Positions 52,297 to 62,241 of a stretch of 64,000 nucleotides of DNA are shown piece after piece. Within the stretch, counting starts at the first letter, position 1. Every line of letters begins with the position of its first letter. The stretch is from positions 558,001 through 622,000 of the forward strand of contig NZ_LR131273.1 in NCBI RefSeq assembly GCF_900631615.1, in the 5' to 3' direction. Origin of the DNA: Tsukamurella paurometabola (GTDB lineage Bacteria; Actinomycetota; Actinomycetes; Mycobacteriales; Mycobacteriaceae). The position numbers and the translations under genes were made by a program. Below the pieces are notes generated by a model that was not told the DNA's origin, did no database searches, and saw nothing but the letters and a program-made list of their open reading frames with translations.

Positions 52297-53169
52297 TCAT
52301 CGAGTGTGCTGGTCCACGACGGTCAGCAGCGCCCGGGCCGCGGGGCTCAGCAGCATGGAGTGCACCAGCAGCTGGGAGCGGGTGGGGCCGTCGACGAGGG
52401 GGACCACGGCGAGCCCGGCACCGTCGGGCACCGTCTCCCGCGCGGCCGTCCCGACGCACAGCCCGGCGGCGATGAGTTCGAGCATGGTCTCGGAGCGGTC
52501 CACCTCGAAGGCGACGGTGCGCCGGACGCCCGCGCGCTCGAAGGCCTGGTCGGATTCGGCGCGGCCGGCGCCGCCGGCGGGGTAGTCGGCGAACGGGCGA
52601 TCGGCGGTCGCGGCGAGGGTGAGCGGACCGTCGACCCGCTCGGCCTCGGGGACGACGAGCACGAGGTGGTCGACGGCGAGCCGTCGGGCGACGACGCCGG
52701 CGGTGGAGAAGCCGTCGGGCACGCCGAGAAGGGCCAGGTCGACTGTGCCGGTACGCACGTCCTCGATGAGGTCCTCGCTGGGGCCGCTGCGCAGCCGGAC
52801 CGTGGCGTCGGGATAGGCGGCGCGGTACGTGCGCAGGACGTCGACCACGTCGAAGGCGGTGAACGTGGGGATCATCCCGACGGTCACGGTGCCGCGGACC
52901 CCGCCGAGGGTCGCGGCGACCTCGTCGGCGGCGCGCTCGGTGGCGGCGAGTGCGGCCCGGGCGTGCGGGAGGAAGGCCTCGCCGGCCCTCGTGAGCCGGA
53001 CGGAGCGGTTGGTGCGATCGAACAGGCGCGCGCCGAGTTCCTTCTCGAGCGCTGCGATGCGATGGCTGAGCGCGGACTGCACGACGTGGCATCGTTCGGC
53101 GGCGCGGGTGAAGTTCAGCGTCTCGGACACCGCGATCACGTACCGCAGCTGCGCAGCTCCATCGACCAT
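52297..53169 (-). CDS. LysR-family transcriptional regulator
   Basis: A 290-residue LysR regulator. The winged helix-turn-helix covers residues 1-62 (LRYVIAVSETLNFTRAAERC, then QSALSHRIAALEKELGARLF), and the effector domain starts near 90 (TVTVGMIPTFTAFDVVDVLR). It is divergent from an MFS transporter and likely activates it. The intergenic region has two near-palindromic sites. Confidence 0.92.
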   Translation of the reverse strand: MVDGAAQLRYVIAVSETLNFTRAAERCHVVQSALSHRIAALEKELGARLFDRTNRSVRLTRAGEAFLPHARAALAATERAADEVAATLGGVRGTVTVGMIPTFTAFDVVDVLRTYRAAYPDATVRLRSGPSEDLIEDVRTGTVDLALLGVPDGFSTAGVVARRLAVDHLVLVVPEAERVDGPLTLAATADRPFADYPAGGAGRAESDQAFERAGVRRTVAFEVDRSETMLELIAAGLCVGTAARETVPDGAGLAVVPLVDGPTRSQLLVHSMLLSPAARALLTVVDQHTR

Positions 53170-53180
53170 CTCCTAGAGAG

Positions 53181-53215
53181 ATCATTTCATCGAAATCATA
53201 CGTTGGACGCATGAT
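53181..53215. promoter_or_regulatory. LysR-type operator candidates
   Basis: ATCATTTCATCGAAATCAT (53181-53199) contains ATTTC-N3-GAAAT, a LysR box of the T-N11-A type. A second dyad ATCATACG-N5-CGCATGAT lies at 53195-53215 and overlaps it. Both fall in the 69-base gap between the divergent genes. Confidence 0.5.
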
Positions 53216-53238
53216 GCGCTAGCGGCGACAGTGGAAGC

Positions 53239-54471
53239 ATGACCACCACGACCACGCCGCACACCGCCGCGGCCGCGCCCGGCCTGCTCCGCCTCATGGC
53301 CCTCGCGACGGGGCTGTCGGTGGCCGGGAACTACCTGGCGCATCCGATCCTGGGCCTGCTGCAGGACCGGCTCGGGATGTCCGAGACCGCGGCCGGGATG
53401 CTGGTCACCGCCGCGCAGGCGGGGTACGCGGTCGGCCTGCTCCTGCTGGTGCCGATGGCCGACGCGGTGCGGCGCCGCCCGCTGGCGCTGGCGTTGCTGC
53501 TCGTCACGGCGGCAGCGCTGGTGCTCGCGGGCGCCGCTCCGTCGGGCGGGGTGCTGCTGGCCGCGGCGACCGTCGCCGCGATCACGTCGGTCGGTGCCCA
53601 GGTGATCGTGCCGTACGCGGCGGAGTTGGCGGGACCGGAGCATCAGGCCCGCGCGGTCGGCATCGTGATGAGCGGTTTGGTGCTGGGCACCGTCGTGAGC
53701 CGGTTCCTGTCCGGCGTGCTGTCCGACCTCGCCGGCTGGCGCGCCCCGTACCTCGTCCTCGCGGCGCTCCTGGTCGCCGTCGCCGCGGCCCTGTCCCGCG
53801 CGCTCCCCCGGCACGATCCGGGCCGGCCGGGCCTGACCCCGGCGGGCTACCGCGCGCTGCTGGTCTCGATGGCCGGGCTCGTGCGCGAACTACCGGTGTT
53901 GCGCCTGCGCGCGGTGCTGATCGGCCTCGCGCTCGGTTCGTTCATGGTGCAGGGCGCCGCCGTGACCTTCCTGCTGGCCGGCCCGCGCTACGGGTGGACG
54001 CCCGCGTCGATCGGCGCGATCGGGCTCCTCGGTGCGGTCGGCGCACTCTCGGGCCCGACGATCGGGAAGTTCGTCGACCGCGGCCACGGCGCCGTGCTCA
54101 CCGCGGGCGGACTGGGCCTGCAGGCCGCGGCGTGGCTGCTCATGATCCCGGCCGGCGGCGGGATCGGCCTGCCCGCGCTGATCGTGGGGCTGGCGCTCAT
54201 GGGCATCGGCCAGCAGGCGGCTCTGAACTCGTCGCAGGCGGTGGTCTTCTCGCTGCGGCCGGAGGCGCGCGGACGGATCAACGCGGTCTTCATGGGCACG
54301 TTCTTCCTCGGCGGCACACTGGGTTCCGCGGCGACCGCCGCGCTGTGGCCGCTCGCCGGTTGGACCGGCGCGTGCCTGTTGGGCGCGGGCCTCGCCGCCG
54401 CGGCGCTGGTCCTGTACCTCGCCTTCCGCCGGGTCGGGGTAGCGGCGGCACCCGCTGACGTGTGCGCCTGA
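53239..54471 (+). CDS. MFS transporter
   Basis: A 410-residue major-facilitator protein with about twelve hydrophobic helices in two halves. Features: MATGLSVAGNYLAHPILGLL at the start and PMADAVRRRPLALALLLVTA, the loop motif between helices 2 and 3; the C-terminal half repeats GPTIGKFVDRGHGAVLTAGG. No substrate motif is decisive; drug or organic acid efflux is likely given the LysR control. Confidence 0.88.
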   Translation: MTTTTTPHTAAAAPGLLRLMALATGLSVAGNYLAHPILGLLQDRLGMSETAAGMLVTAAQAGYAVGLLLLVPMADAVRRRPLALALLLVTAAALVLAGAAPSGGVLLAAATVAAITSVGAQVIVPYAAELAGPEHQARAVGIVMSGLVLGTVVSRFLSGVLSDLAGWRAPYLVLAALLVAVAAALSRALPRHDPGRPGLTPAGYRALLVSMAGLVRELPVLRLRAVLIGLALGSFMVQGAAVTFLLAGPRYGWTPASIGAIGLLGAVGALSGPTIGKFVDRGHGAVLTAGGLGLQAAAWLLMIPAGGGIGLPALIVGLALMGIGQQAALNSSQAVVFSLRPEARGRINAVFMGTFFLGGTLGSAATAALWPLAGWTGACLLGAGLAAAALVLYLAFRRVGVAAAPADVCA

Positions 54472-54548
54472 GCGGCGCGGCTCCCCCCGGACGCGCCGGG
54501 CCGGCGCCGCCGGAAGGCACAGCTGCGCGCCTACCCGGGATACGGGAC

Positions 54549-54578
54549 GACCCCGCCTCCCGGACGGGAGGCGGGGTC
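54549..54578. terminator. Bidirectional terminator between sucD and MFS gene
   Basis: A 13-bp perfect inverted repeat (54549-54561 and 54566-54578, four-base loop) between two convergent genes, 20 bases past the sucD stop. Confidence 0.88.
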
Positions 54579-54598
54579 GTGGACCGAATACGCTGCGG

Positions 54599-55501
<903 letters not shown>

Positions 55502-55517
55502 TTTTCTGTTGTCTCCC

Positions 55518-56681
55518 TTACTTGTTCGCCAGCTCGGCGGCCTTGTCGGCGCCTTCGTCCATGGTCTCCGCGAGCGTCACCAGCGGGTGGTTCGCGGCGG
55601 CCAGGATCGCCCGGCCCTCCTCGACCTTGTTGCCGTCGAGGCGCACGACGAGCGGCTTGGAGGCCGTGTCGCCCAGCGTGTTCAGGGCGCCGACGATGCC
55701 GTTGGCCACGGCGTCGCACGCCGTGATGCCACCGAAGACGTTGACGAAGACGCTCTTGACCTGCTCGTCGCCGAGGATGACGTCGAGGCCGGCGGCCATG
55801 ACCTCGGCCGAGGCGCCGCCGCCGATGTCGAGGAAGTTGGCGGGCTTGACGCCGCCGTGGTTCTCGCCGGCGTAGGCGACCACGTCGAGGGTCGACATGA
55901 CGAGGCCCGCACCGTTGCCGATGACGCCGACCTGGCCGTCGAGCTTGACGTAGTTGAGGTCGTTCTCCTTGGCCTTGAGCTCGAGCGGGTCGGTGGACCC
56001 GGCGTCGGCGAAGGCCTCGTGATCGGGGTGGCGGAAGTCGGCGTTGTCGTCCAGCGAGACCTTGCCGTCCAGCGCGAGGATCTGGTCGTCCGGCGTGCGG
56101 ACGAGCGGGTTGACCTCGACCAGGGTGGCGTCCTCCTTGACGAACACCTCCCACAGCTTGGCGATGGTCACGGCCGCGGCGTCGAGCACCTCGGCGGGCA
56201 GCTTGCCGGCCTCGGCGATCTGGCGCGCGAAGGCCACGTCGACGCCCTTGGTCGCGTCGACGGCGATCTTCGCCAGCGCGTCCGGGTTCTCCTCGGCGGT
56301 GACCTCGATCTCCACGCCGCCCTCGACCGAGCACATGGCCAGGTAGGTGCGGTTCGCGCGGTCGAGCAGGAAGGAGATGTAGTACTCCTCGGCGATGTCG
56401 CTCGCCTCGGCCACCAGCAGCTTCTTGACGACGTGACCCTTGATGTCCAGGCCCAGGATGGCCTCGGCGTTGGCCTGCGCCGCATCGGCGTCGGCGGAGT
56501 ACTTCACGCCGCCGGCCTTGCCGCGGCCACCCACCTTGACCTGCGCCTTGACCATCACCGGCTTGCCGATTTCCTCGGCGATCGCGCGGGCGTCGGCGAC
56601 ATTGTCCGTCACGCGGCCGGCCGAGGTAGGCACGCCGTGCTTGACGAACAGTTCCTTCGCTTGGTATTCGAAGAGATCCAT
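55518..56681 (-). CDS. sucC: Succinyl-CoA ligase, beta subunit
   Basis: A 387-residue beta subunit. It starts [20 protein letters not shown], has the ATP-grasp motifs [37 protein letters not shown] and [16 protein letters not shown], and ends with LAANHPLVT-type residues and a short KAAEL tail. The ATG at 56681 matches the family N terminus; the longer upstream frame is not supported. Order sucC-sucD is the standard operon, encoding the enzyme that makes ATP or GTP in the TCA cycle. Confidence 0.97.
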   Translation of the reverse strand: MDLFEYQAKELFVKHGVPTSAGRVTDNVADARAIAEEIGKPVMVKAQVKVGGRGKAGGVKYSADADAAQANAEAILGLDIKGHVVKKLLVAEASDIAEEYYISFLLDRANRTYLAMCSVEGGVEIEVTAEENPDALAKIAVDATKGVDVAFARQIAEAGKLPAEVLDAAAVTIAKLWEVFVKEDATLVEVNPLVRTPDDQILALDGKVSLDDNADFRHPDHEAFADAGSTDPLELKAKENDLNYVKLDGQVGVIGNGAGLVMSTLDVVAYAGENHGGVKPANFLDIGGGASAEVMAAGLDVILGDEQVKSVFVNVFGGITACDAVANGIVGALNTLGDTASKPLVVRLDGNKVEEGRAILAAANHPLVTLAETMDEGADKAAELANK

Positions 56682-56953
56682 CAGCTCACCATCTGTCTGG
56701 TTACTCGGTCCACCCGCAGTCTTCACGGGTCCGGAGTCGACTCTATGCCTCCGCGAATCCGCTCGGGCGCCGACCCTTGTTCAATGACGTATCTCACTTG
56801 ACCTGCGGTTATCAGTCTTCGCAACCTACCCGTCGGTAAGTTTTGGGATCCGCCCAGGCAATCGGCCCCGCGCGGCGCTTCAGGCGACGGCAAGCACCGG
56901 TTAAGGCCCGCCGCCGATGCTCTCCTCAGTCCCACTGAAGGAGAACCACACCC

Positions 56954-57739
56954 ATGAAGCGCACTTCCCGCCCCGCCCTCATCGCGGCCTCGGCTGCCGT
57001 CGCGCTGAGCGTCGTGCTCACCGGCTGCGCCGACAAGGGCACGCCGTCGAACGGCTCGGACACGCCCGCCGCGTCCGCCTCCGCCGCGGACGCCTCCGCC
57101 CTGCTGTCCTCGGCCGCCGAGGCCTCGAAGAAGGTCACGACCACCCACTTCACCGTCGCCGTGGCAGGCAAGGTGCCCAACCTCCCCGTCACCAAGGTCG
57201 ACGGTGACCTCCAGGTCAAGCCCGTCACGCAGGCGACCGGCACCGCGACGATCGACATCGGCGGCACCTCCGAGGGCAGGTTCACCTACGTCGACGGGAA
57301 GATGTACGCCGCGATCCTCGGCGACAAGTACGTCGACTACGGCGACGGCGCCTCGATCTACGACGTCTCCGCGCTCTTCGACGAGAAGCGCGGCATCCCG
57401 AACATCCTCACGAAGGTCACCGGCGCGAAGGCCGCGGGCACCGAGACGATCGACGGCCAGGAGACCACCAAGATCACCGGCACCGTGCCCGCCACCGAGA
57501 TCGCGGCGATCTCCGGTTCGCGCGTCGACCCGGACAAGAGCGTCCCGGTCCCCACCACCCTGTGGGTCCAGAACTCCGGGGACAAGCAGCTCGTCCGCAT
57601 CGAGGTCAAGCCCTCCACCGAGGGCACCATCACGCTCACCTTCTCGAAGTGGGGCGAGAAGGTCACGGTCACCAAGCCGAACGTGACCCCGATCGAGGCC
57701 ACCGACAAGCCCGAGGCCGGCGAGTCACTGCCGCGCTGA
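56954..57739 (+). CDS. LppX/LprG-family lipoprotein
   Basis: A 261-residue lipoprotein. The signal peptide ends in a lipobox (SVVLTGCADKG, lipidated Cys25). The mature part has the LppX_LprAFG pattern: ASKKVTTTHFTVAVAGKVPN, QATGTATIDIGGTSEGRF, the KVTGAKAAGTETIDGQETTK strand, and VPTTLWVQNSGDKQLVRIEV. In mycobacteria such proteins form a hydrophobic pocket that carries triacylglycerol or lipoglycans across the periplasm. It is divergent from sucC over 272 bases and 55 bases upstream of the DUF4189 gene. Confidence 0.9.
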   Translation: MKRTSRPALIAASAAVALSVVLTGCADKGTPSNGSDTPAASASAADASALLSSAAEASKKVTTTHFTVAVAGKVPNLPVTKVDGDLQVKPVTQATGTATIDIGGTSEGRFTYVDGKMYAAILGDKYVDYGDGASIYDVSALFDEKRGIPNILTKVTGAKAAGTETIDGQETTKITGTVPATEIAAISGSRVDPDKSVPVPTTLWVQNSGDKQLVRIEVKPSTEGTITLTFSKWGEKVTVTKPNVTPIEATDKPEAGESLPR

Positions 57740-57794
57740 TCACCCACCACCGTTTCCCCATCTCTCCCCCGAGAGCCCTGAGAAAGGCACCACC

Positions 57795-58178
57795 ATGAAG
57801 ACGCTCACCCGGAAGGCGTTCGTCGCCGCCGTCGCCACCGCGAGTGTCGCGGGCGGCATCCAGGTCGCCGTGGCGGCCCCCGCCGCGAACGCGGCGGTCA
57901 ACTTCGGCGCCATCGCCGTCGCCAGCAACGGCGCGTCGGGCCGGTCGTGGGACTACCCGTCCCGCGCCGCCGCCGAGCGCGCCGCCCTGAACTCGTGCGG
58001 CTGGGGCAGCTGCCGGGTCCTCGCCTCCTTCGCGAACGGCTGCGGCGCCGTCGCGGAGACCCGTACCCGCTTCCAGGGCGGCACCGGCCGCTCCCTCTAC
58101 GCAGCGCAGCGCAGCGCGACCTCACTCGCCGGCGGCGGGACCATCAAGGTCTGGCAGTGCACGTCCGGCCACCTCTGA
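57795..58178 (+). CDS. Secreted DUF4189 protein
   Basis: A 127-residue secreted protein. The signal peptide covers residues 1-33 (ends AAPAANA). The mature DUF4189 core follows (NFGAIAVASNGASGRSWDYP, AALNSCGWGSCRVLASFANG, CGAVAE...VWQCTSGHL) with about four Cys arranged in two likely disulfides. DUF4189 proteins occur in actinomycetes and cyanobacteria and have no known function. It follows the lipoprotein gene in the same direction and has a terminator. Confidence 0.9.
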   Translation: MKTLTRKAFVAAVATASVAGGIQVAVAAPAANAAVNFGAIAVASNGASGRSWDYPSRAAAERAALNSCGWGSCRVLASFANGCGAVAETRTRFQGGTGRSLYAAQRSATSLAGGGTIKVWQCTSGHL

Positions 58179-58196
58179 CCAGGTCCGGTAGCGCAG

Positions 58197-58227
58197 GGCG
58201 GCACCGTCGATGCCCGACGGTGCCGCC
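58197..58227 (+). terminator. Terminator of DUF4189 gene
   Basis: A 13-bp perfect inverted repeat (58197-58209 and 58215-58227), 19 bases after the stop codon. Confidence 0.88.
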
Positions 58228-58249
58228 TCTGCCGTTCTCGGTACGCTCG

Positions 58250-58484
58250 CGGAAGTGGCGCCGACGCCGACCTGCAGCGGCAGGCGCGCGTGTACTCGAC
58301 GATGGCCGGCCTGTGCCGGGAACTGAGTCGGTGCACCGGAATGACGGTGAGGGCCTTCACCGACCGCCGCTCCTGGATCACCGACTACCCGGACACCTTC
58401 TCCGGCTACGGCAGCGCCAACCTCCTGGACCGGGACTACCGTCCCAAGCCCGCCTGGGAGGCGCTGCGCGCCGCCTTCCGCTGA
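58250..58484 (+). pseudogene. C-terminal fragment of a GH10 endo-xylanase
   Basis: The frame that ends at 58484 reads ADADLQRQARVYSTMAGLCR, then CTGMTVRAFTDRRSWITDYP, DTFSGYGSANLLDRDYRPKP and ends AWEALRAAF. This is the last quarter (about 75 residues) of a glycosyl hydrolase family 10 xylanase, including the Thr-Asp-x-x-Ser-Trp region of strand 8. The N-terminal three quarters and both catalytic Glu are missing and no start codon in frame makes sense. It begins immediately after a terminator. It is therefore a decayed remnant and is not expected to have enzyme activity. Confidence 0.75.
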
Positions 58485-58490
58485 CCGGGC

Positions 58491-59669
58491 CTACCCCGCG
58501 CGGCGCAGGATGAGGTAGCCGGCCGCGGTGACCTGTTTGACGCGCGCGATCTGGGTGTCCAGATATTCCGCTACGTAACGGCCACTGCTCACGTAGCAGG
58601 TGTATCTGGCTTCCATGTCGATGAGCCCTCTGACCTTGTACGAGCGGCACTTCGCGGCGGGAAGCCCGTCGATCGTGAACTCGGTCGACTCCTCCTCCTT
58701 GCTCAGCAGGTTACTCGCCCCCTGCACGAAGCGTTTGGCCGCCGACGCGTCCCGTGCGCGGTGGACGACATTCCTTCCCATGCCGGTCAGATCGATCCCG
58801 GCTTCCTCGAACAGGCGCGCCGAGGCGATGGGGTCGGTGTCCCAGTGGAGCAGTGCGCTTCCCTCCCGGAATCCGTAGTCGAGGGTCATCGTGCCCTGTT
58901 CCAGCGCCTCCGGGGCGACCGTGCGGCTGACGATCCCGTCCTTGTCCGCGGGCAGGGCCGCGACGCGGTCCGCCCCGGGGGAGTCGAAGCCGGCCAGCAG
59001 GTCCCGCTGGCGGTCCGCGGCGGAGACCGCCTGGTCGCGCGCCTTGACCGGGTCGACCGCCTTGGTGTTGATCACGATGAGATGCGACCCGGCGATCGCG
59101 TGAACCCGGTAGCCGGTGGTCGTCGCGGAGCCGCGCGGGGCGAACCTGGTCACGACGATGTCCGACCGGTCGCCGATCTTCTCGGCCGCGGCGCCCACAC
59201 GCGTCCGGTGATCGTCCAGCGCTCCCCGGGCCGCGGCGTCGTCCGCCATCCGGAGCACCGCCGAGGACAGGCCGTCCCACTCCCCGGCGGCGTTATTGGT
59301 CCGGCCCGATACGAATCCGTACAGCAGGCCCCGCCTGCCGATCGCGGCGCCGTCCGCATCGTCGACCGTGTCCGACAGGTTGGACGCCTGGGCGACGGCG
59401 CGGACGCCGAACGACCGGAGCTCGACGTAGGCCGGATCGATGTCCCAGGCGTACAGCGTCTTCTCGGCCAGGACGTTCGACGCCAGGACCTTCTGCTGGG
59501 CCTCCGAGGTCTCCGGTGTCCGGGTCCTGGTGGAGATTCCACCGGTGTCCAGCGCGACCGCCGGTTCACTCGGATCCGGCACGGCGGTGCCTGCGACCGT
59601 CGTGCTGCAGCCCGCTGCCAGGGCGGCGGTCATCGCGATCGACAGCGCCGTGCGACTGCGTCGGCCCAT
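58491..59669 (-). CDS. DUF7373-family lipoprotein, copy 1
   Basis: A 392-residue lipoprotein with a lipobox ALAAGCSTTVAG (Cys21) and a large extracytoplasmic domain. Typical family elements: IVVTRFAPRGSATTTGYRVH, LPADKDGIVSRTVAPEALEQ, VHRARDASAAKRFVQGASNL, CRSYKVRGLIDMEARYTCYV (two Cys) and the C-terminal ITAAGYLILRR. Function unknown; such proteins occur in mycolic-acid bacteria, often in tandem paralogues. The next two genes are paralogues of it. Confidence 0.85.
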   Translation of the reverse strand: MGRRSRTALSIAMTAALAAGCSTTVAGTAVPDPSEPAVALDTGGISTRTRTPETSEAQQKVLASNVLAEKTLYAWDIDPAYVELRSFGVRAVAQASNLSDTVDDADGAAIGRRGLLYGFVSGRTNNAAGEWDGLSSAVLRMADDAAARGALDDHRTRVGAAAEKIGDRSDIVVTRFAPRGSATTTGYRVHAIAGSHLIVINTKAVDPVKARDQAVSAADRQRDLLAGFDSPGADRVAALPADKDGIVSRTVAPEALEQGTMTLDYGFREGSALLHWDTDPIASARLFEEAGIDLTGMGRNVVHRARDASAAKRFVQGASNLLSKEEESTEFTIDGLPAAKCRSYKVRGLIDMEARYTCYVSSGRYVAEYLDTQIARVKQVTAAGYLILRRAG

Positions 59670-59681
59670 GGTCTCGTCCCC

Positions 59682-60845
59682 CTACGGATTCGTGGTCAGG
59701 ATCACCCATTGCGCGGCGGCGGCCTGCCGCGCGAACGTCACCGTACCCGCAGGTATCCGGGCGAAGTACCGGCCCACGACGACGTCGCAGAAGGGGTCGC
59801 CGCCCTGGTGGGTGTAGCAGGCCACGGCATCGCCGAGCTGCGGCACTCCGCCGACCGCGGTGATCGCCGGGTTCCTCGCAGGATCGGGGCGCAGCCCGCG
59901 GGCCGCCGCCTCGTCCCTGGCGCGGTAGAGCCGGCCGAGGTTCCACCCGACCGCGTCCACGCCGGCCGCGCGGAGCTTCTGCGTACCGACGGGGTCTCCC
60001 ACGCGCCGTTCGTACATCGGCATCGTCAGCGCGCCTATCCACCGGATCGCGTCACGGGGAGGGCCGGTCATCCAGACGGTGCGCCGCAGCACGCCGGGCT
60101 CGTCGACGGGGATCGCCGCGATGCGGTCCGTCCGGGTCGGCGTGAACGCCCGCAGCACGGGCAATTGGCGGGCTACGGTCCGCTCCGCCAGCACCGTGGC
60201 CGCTGCGGTGTCCTTCGCCCGGGCGTGGACGTGCACGACGAGGGGCCCGACCGCGAGGAACGCATCCACCGTCCCGGGCGCGGTCTCCGCCACCGCGCCC
60301 TCGCCTGCCCCGGCGACGGTCACGCGCGGCAGGGGCCGCTGCTCGAAGGACTCGGAATCGACGACCTGACGCGCGATCGAGGAGTCGTCGAACCGGTAGA
60401 GCCCGATCCGCAGCTCCCGCTCGGCCGCCTGGGGTCGGTCCGCCCGTGCGAGCGCGACCCCGACCTTCATCCGAGTCAGAGGTGAACGCAGCGCGTCCGG
60501 CACGGCGGTCACATCGGCCGTCGTCAGCGTTGGCGCCGCCTCCTGCCCGGCCACCTCCGCCCCGAGAGCCGGGTCCACGTCCGACGGCAGCACGATGGCC
60601 TCCAGCATCCGGTTGCCCTCGGTGATCCACGCGGTGTCGACGTCCCCCTGGCGGACCGTCGCGGGCTCGGTCGGGAAGTCACCGGTATCCAGTCCGGACG
60701 GAATCGCAGAGGCGGACGAGATCGACGCCGGTGCGGTCGCGGTCCCGTCGACCGTCGTGGCGCACCCGGCGACCAGCAGGGCCGCGAGTGCGGCTATCAC
60801 GAGTGGAGCGCGGTACACAGTCCGTATTGTGCCCTGATCGGACAT
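59682..60845 (-). CDS. DUF7373-family lipoprotein, copy 2
   Basis: A 387-residue paralogue with a lipobox LLVAGCATTVDG (Cys28). It keeps the family layout: NRMLEAIVLPSDVDPALGAE, IGLYRFDDSSIARQVVDSES, IPVDEPGVLRRTVWMTGPPR, a Cys pair in VACYTHQGGDPFCDVVVG and a C-terminal QWVILTTNP. The ATG at 60845 gives a plausible signal peptide; a GTG at 60818 is an alternative. It starts 12 bases upstream of copy 1 and should be co-transcribed with it. Confidence 0.83.
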   Translation of the reverse strand: MSDQGTIRTVYRAPLVIAALAALLVAGCATTVDGTATAPASISSASAIPSGLDTGDFPTEPATVRQGDVDTAWITEGNRMLEAIVLPSDVDPALGAEVAGQEAAPTLTTADVTAVPDALRSPLTRMKVGVALARADRPQAAERELRIGLYRFDDSSIARQVVDSESFEQRPLPRVTVAGAGEGAVAETAPGTVDAFLAVGPLVVHVHARAKDTAAATVLAERTVARQLPVLRAFTPTRTDRIAAIPVDEPGVLRRTVWMTGPPRDAIRWIGALTMPMYERRVGDPVGTQKLRAAGVDAVGWNLGRLYRARDEAAARGLRPDPARNPAITAVGGVPQLGDAVACYTHQGGDPFCDVVVGRYFARIPAGTVTFARQAAAAQWVILTTNP

Positions 60846-61002
60846 TCCGCCGCGAGCACCTGACGCCAGGCCGGCAAGCCGGACTTCAGCGTCTCCCAAG
60901 ACTCAACGGGCGCACTGTTGCGATTCGAACACGAATGTCCGGGTCGCCGGGCGCCCCTGGCCGCCGGCCCGAATACTCGATGTGTCGGAGTTCGGGGGGA
61001 CC

Positions 61003-62241
61003 ATGAACACACGTCTCGGCGCCGCGCCGCCCGCTATCGCTCTCGTCGCCGCGCTGGTCTCGGCCTGCTCCACGGTGGTGGCCGGCACGCCGGTCGCCGA
61101 GACCACCGTGGCGAGACTCGACCCGGGGAACTTCCCGACCACACCGCGCACCGTCACCGCGGAGTCCGCCGCCGACGCGTGGCAGCAGGAGGGCATGATC
61201 CTCGCGGACGCCGTCATCGCACCGTCCGACGTGGACGCCGCCCTGACTGCGCTGGTCACCGACGAGTTCGAGGGTGCCGGCGGGCCGCTCCTCCGGATCG
61301 GCCAGATCATCGAGAGGAACAGCCTGCGCGGCGTCCCGGTCGGCGGGATCCCGCCCGCCAAGGCTGCAAGTCTGGAACTGAACACGAAGTTCGACGTCGG
61401 GTTCATGAGCACCGCCGGCGATTCTGCGACCACGCCTAGGACCCAACTGTCGGCGACACTCCTGCGCTTCTCCACCGATGCGGGCGCCGAGAAGGCGGTG
61501 ATCACGCTCCGGGCGGACCCACCCGCACCCGCGGCGCTGGCGCGCATCCCCGGCGCCGTCCTGGTGTCGAGCGCGAGCGGCGGCGGGGTGACCAAGACCG
61601 TCGTCGCTGCGCCGGTGAACAACCTCGTCGCCCTCGTGTGGGCGACTACGCGCGGCACCGACAGTGCGGACCTGGCGATCCGCGGGCTCACCTCCCAACT
61701 GGAGCGCGCCCGCACGTATCGCCCGTCGATCGCGCTCTCCAGCGTCGTGATTCCAGCCGTTCCGATGGACCGGGACGGGATCATGTCGCGCACGCTCGAG
61801 TCGCAGAACGACAACCAGAACAAGACCAGGACGGCCTTCGGACTGTCGAGTGGGTTCGAACTGGGCGACGGGTACTTCACCGCACGCACGGCGTACCTGA
61901 TCAACCGCAATCCGGGCTGGCTCCGCGTGGCGACCCGCAACGGCATCGATCTCATCGGTAAGACGAACCGGACTTCGGTATTACGCGCCCGGGACCGGGC
62001 GTCGGCGAAGGTCTACCTGGTCGAGGTCCGCGTCGATCCCGGATCGACCCAGGCGTACGAGGTACCAGGGCTGTCCCGCGACGACGCGGGGTGCACCTAC
62101 GACTCAGTGCTCACGCGGCCATACACGTGTTACGCCACGGTCGGGCGGTACGTCCTCCAGGCGGAGTCGACGACCCTCGACCTCGCCCGCCAGGCGATCT
62201 CCGCCACCTACCTGATCAACAGGACCGTCGGCGAGAACTGA
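61003..62241 (+). CDS. DUF7373-family lipoprotein, copy 3
   Basis: A 412-residue paralogue on the other strand with a lipobox ALVSACSTVVAG (Cys22). It shares RLDPGNFPTTPRTV, VDAALTALVTDEFEG, PMDRDGIMSRTLESQ, KVYLVEVRVDPGSTQAYEV and the Cys pair DDAGCTYDSVLTRPYTCYAT with copies 1 and 2. The ATG at 61003 follows a GGGGGGA ribosome site, better than the upstream in-frame GTG. It is divergent from copy 2 over 157 bases. Confidence 0.83.
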   Translation: MNTRLGAAPPAIALVAALVSACSTVVAGTPVAETTVARLDPGNFPTTPRTVTAESAADAWQQEGMILADAVIAPSDVDAALTALVTDEFEGAGGPLLRIGQIIERNSLRGVPVGGIPPAKAASLELNTKFDVGFMSTAGDSATTPRTQLSATLLRFSTDAGAEKAVITLRADPPAPAALARIPGAVLVSSASGGGVTKTVVAAPVNNLVALVWATTRGTDSADLAIRGLTSQLERARTYRPSIALSSVVIPAVPMDRDGIMSRTLESQNDNQNKTRTAFGLSSGFELGDGYFTARTAYLINRNPGWLRVATRNGIDLIGKTNRTSVLRARDRASAKVYLVEVRVDPGSTQAYEVPGLSRDDAGCTYDSVLTRPYTCYATVGRYVLQAESTTLDLARQAISATYLINRTVGEN

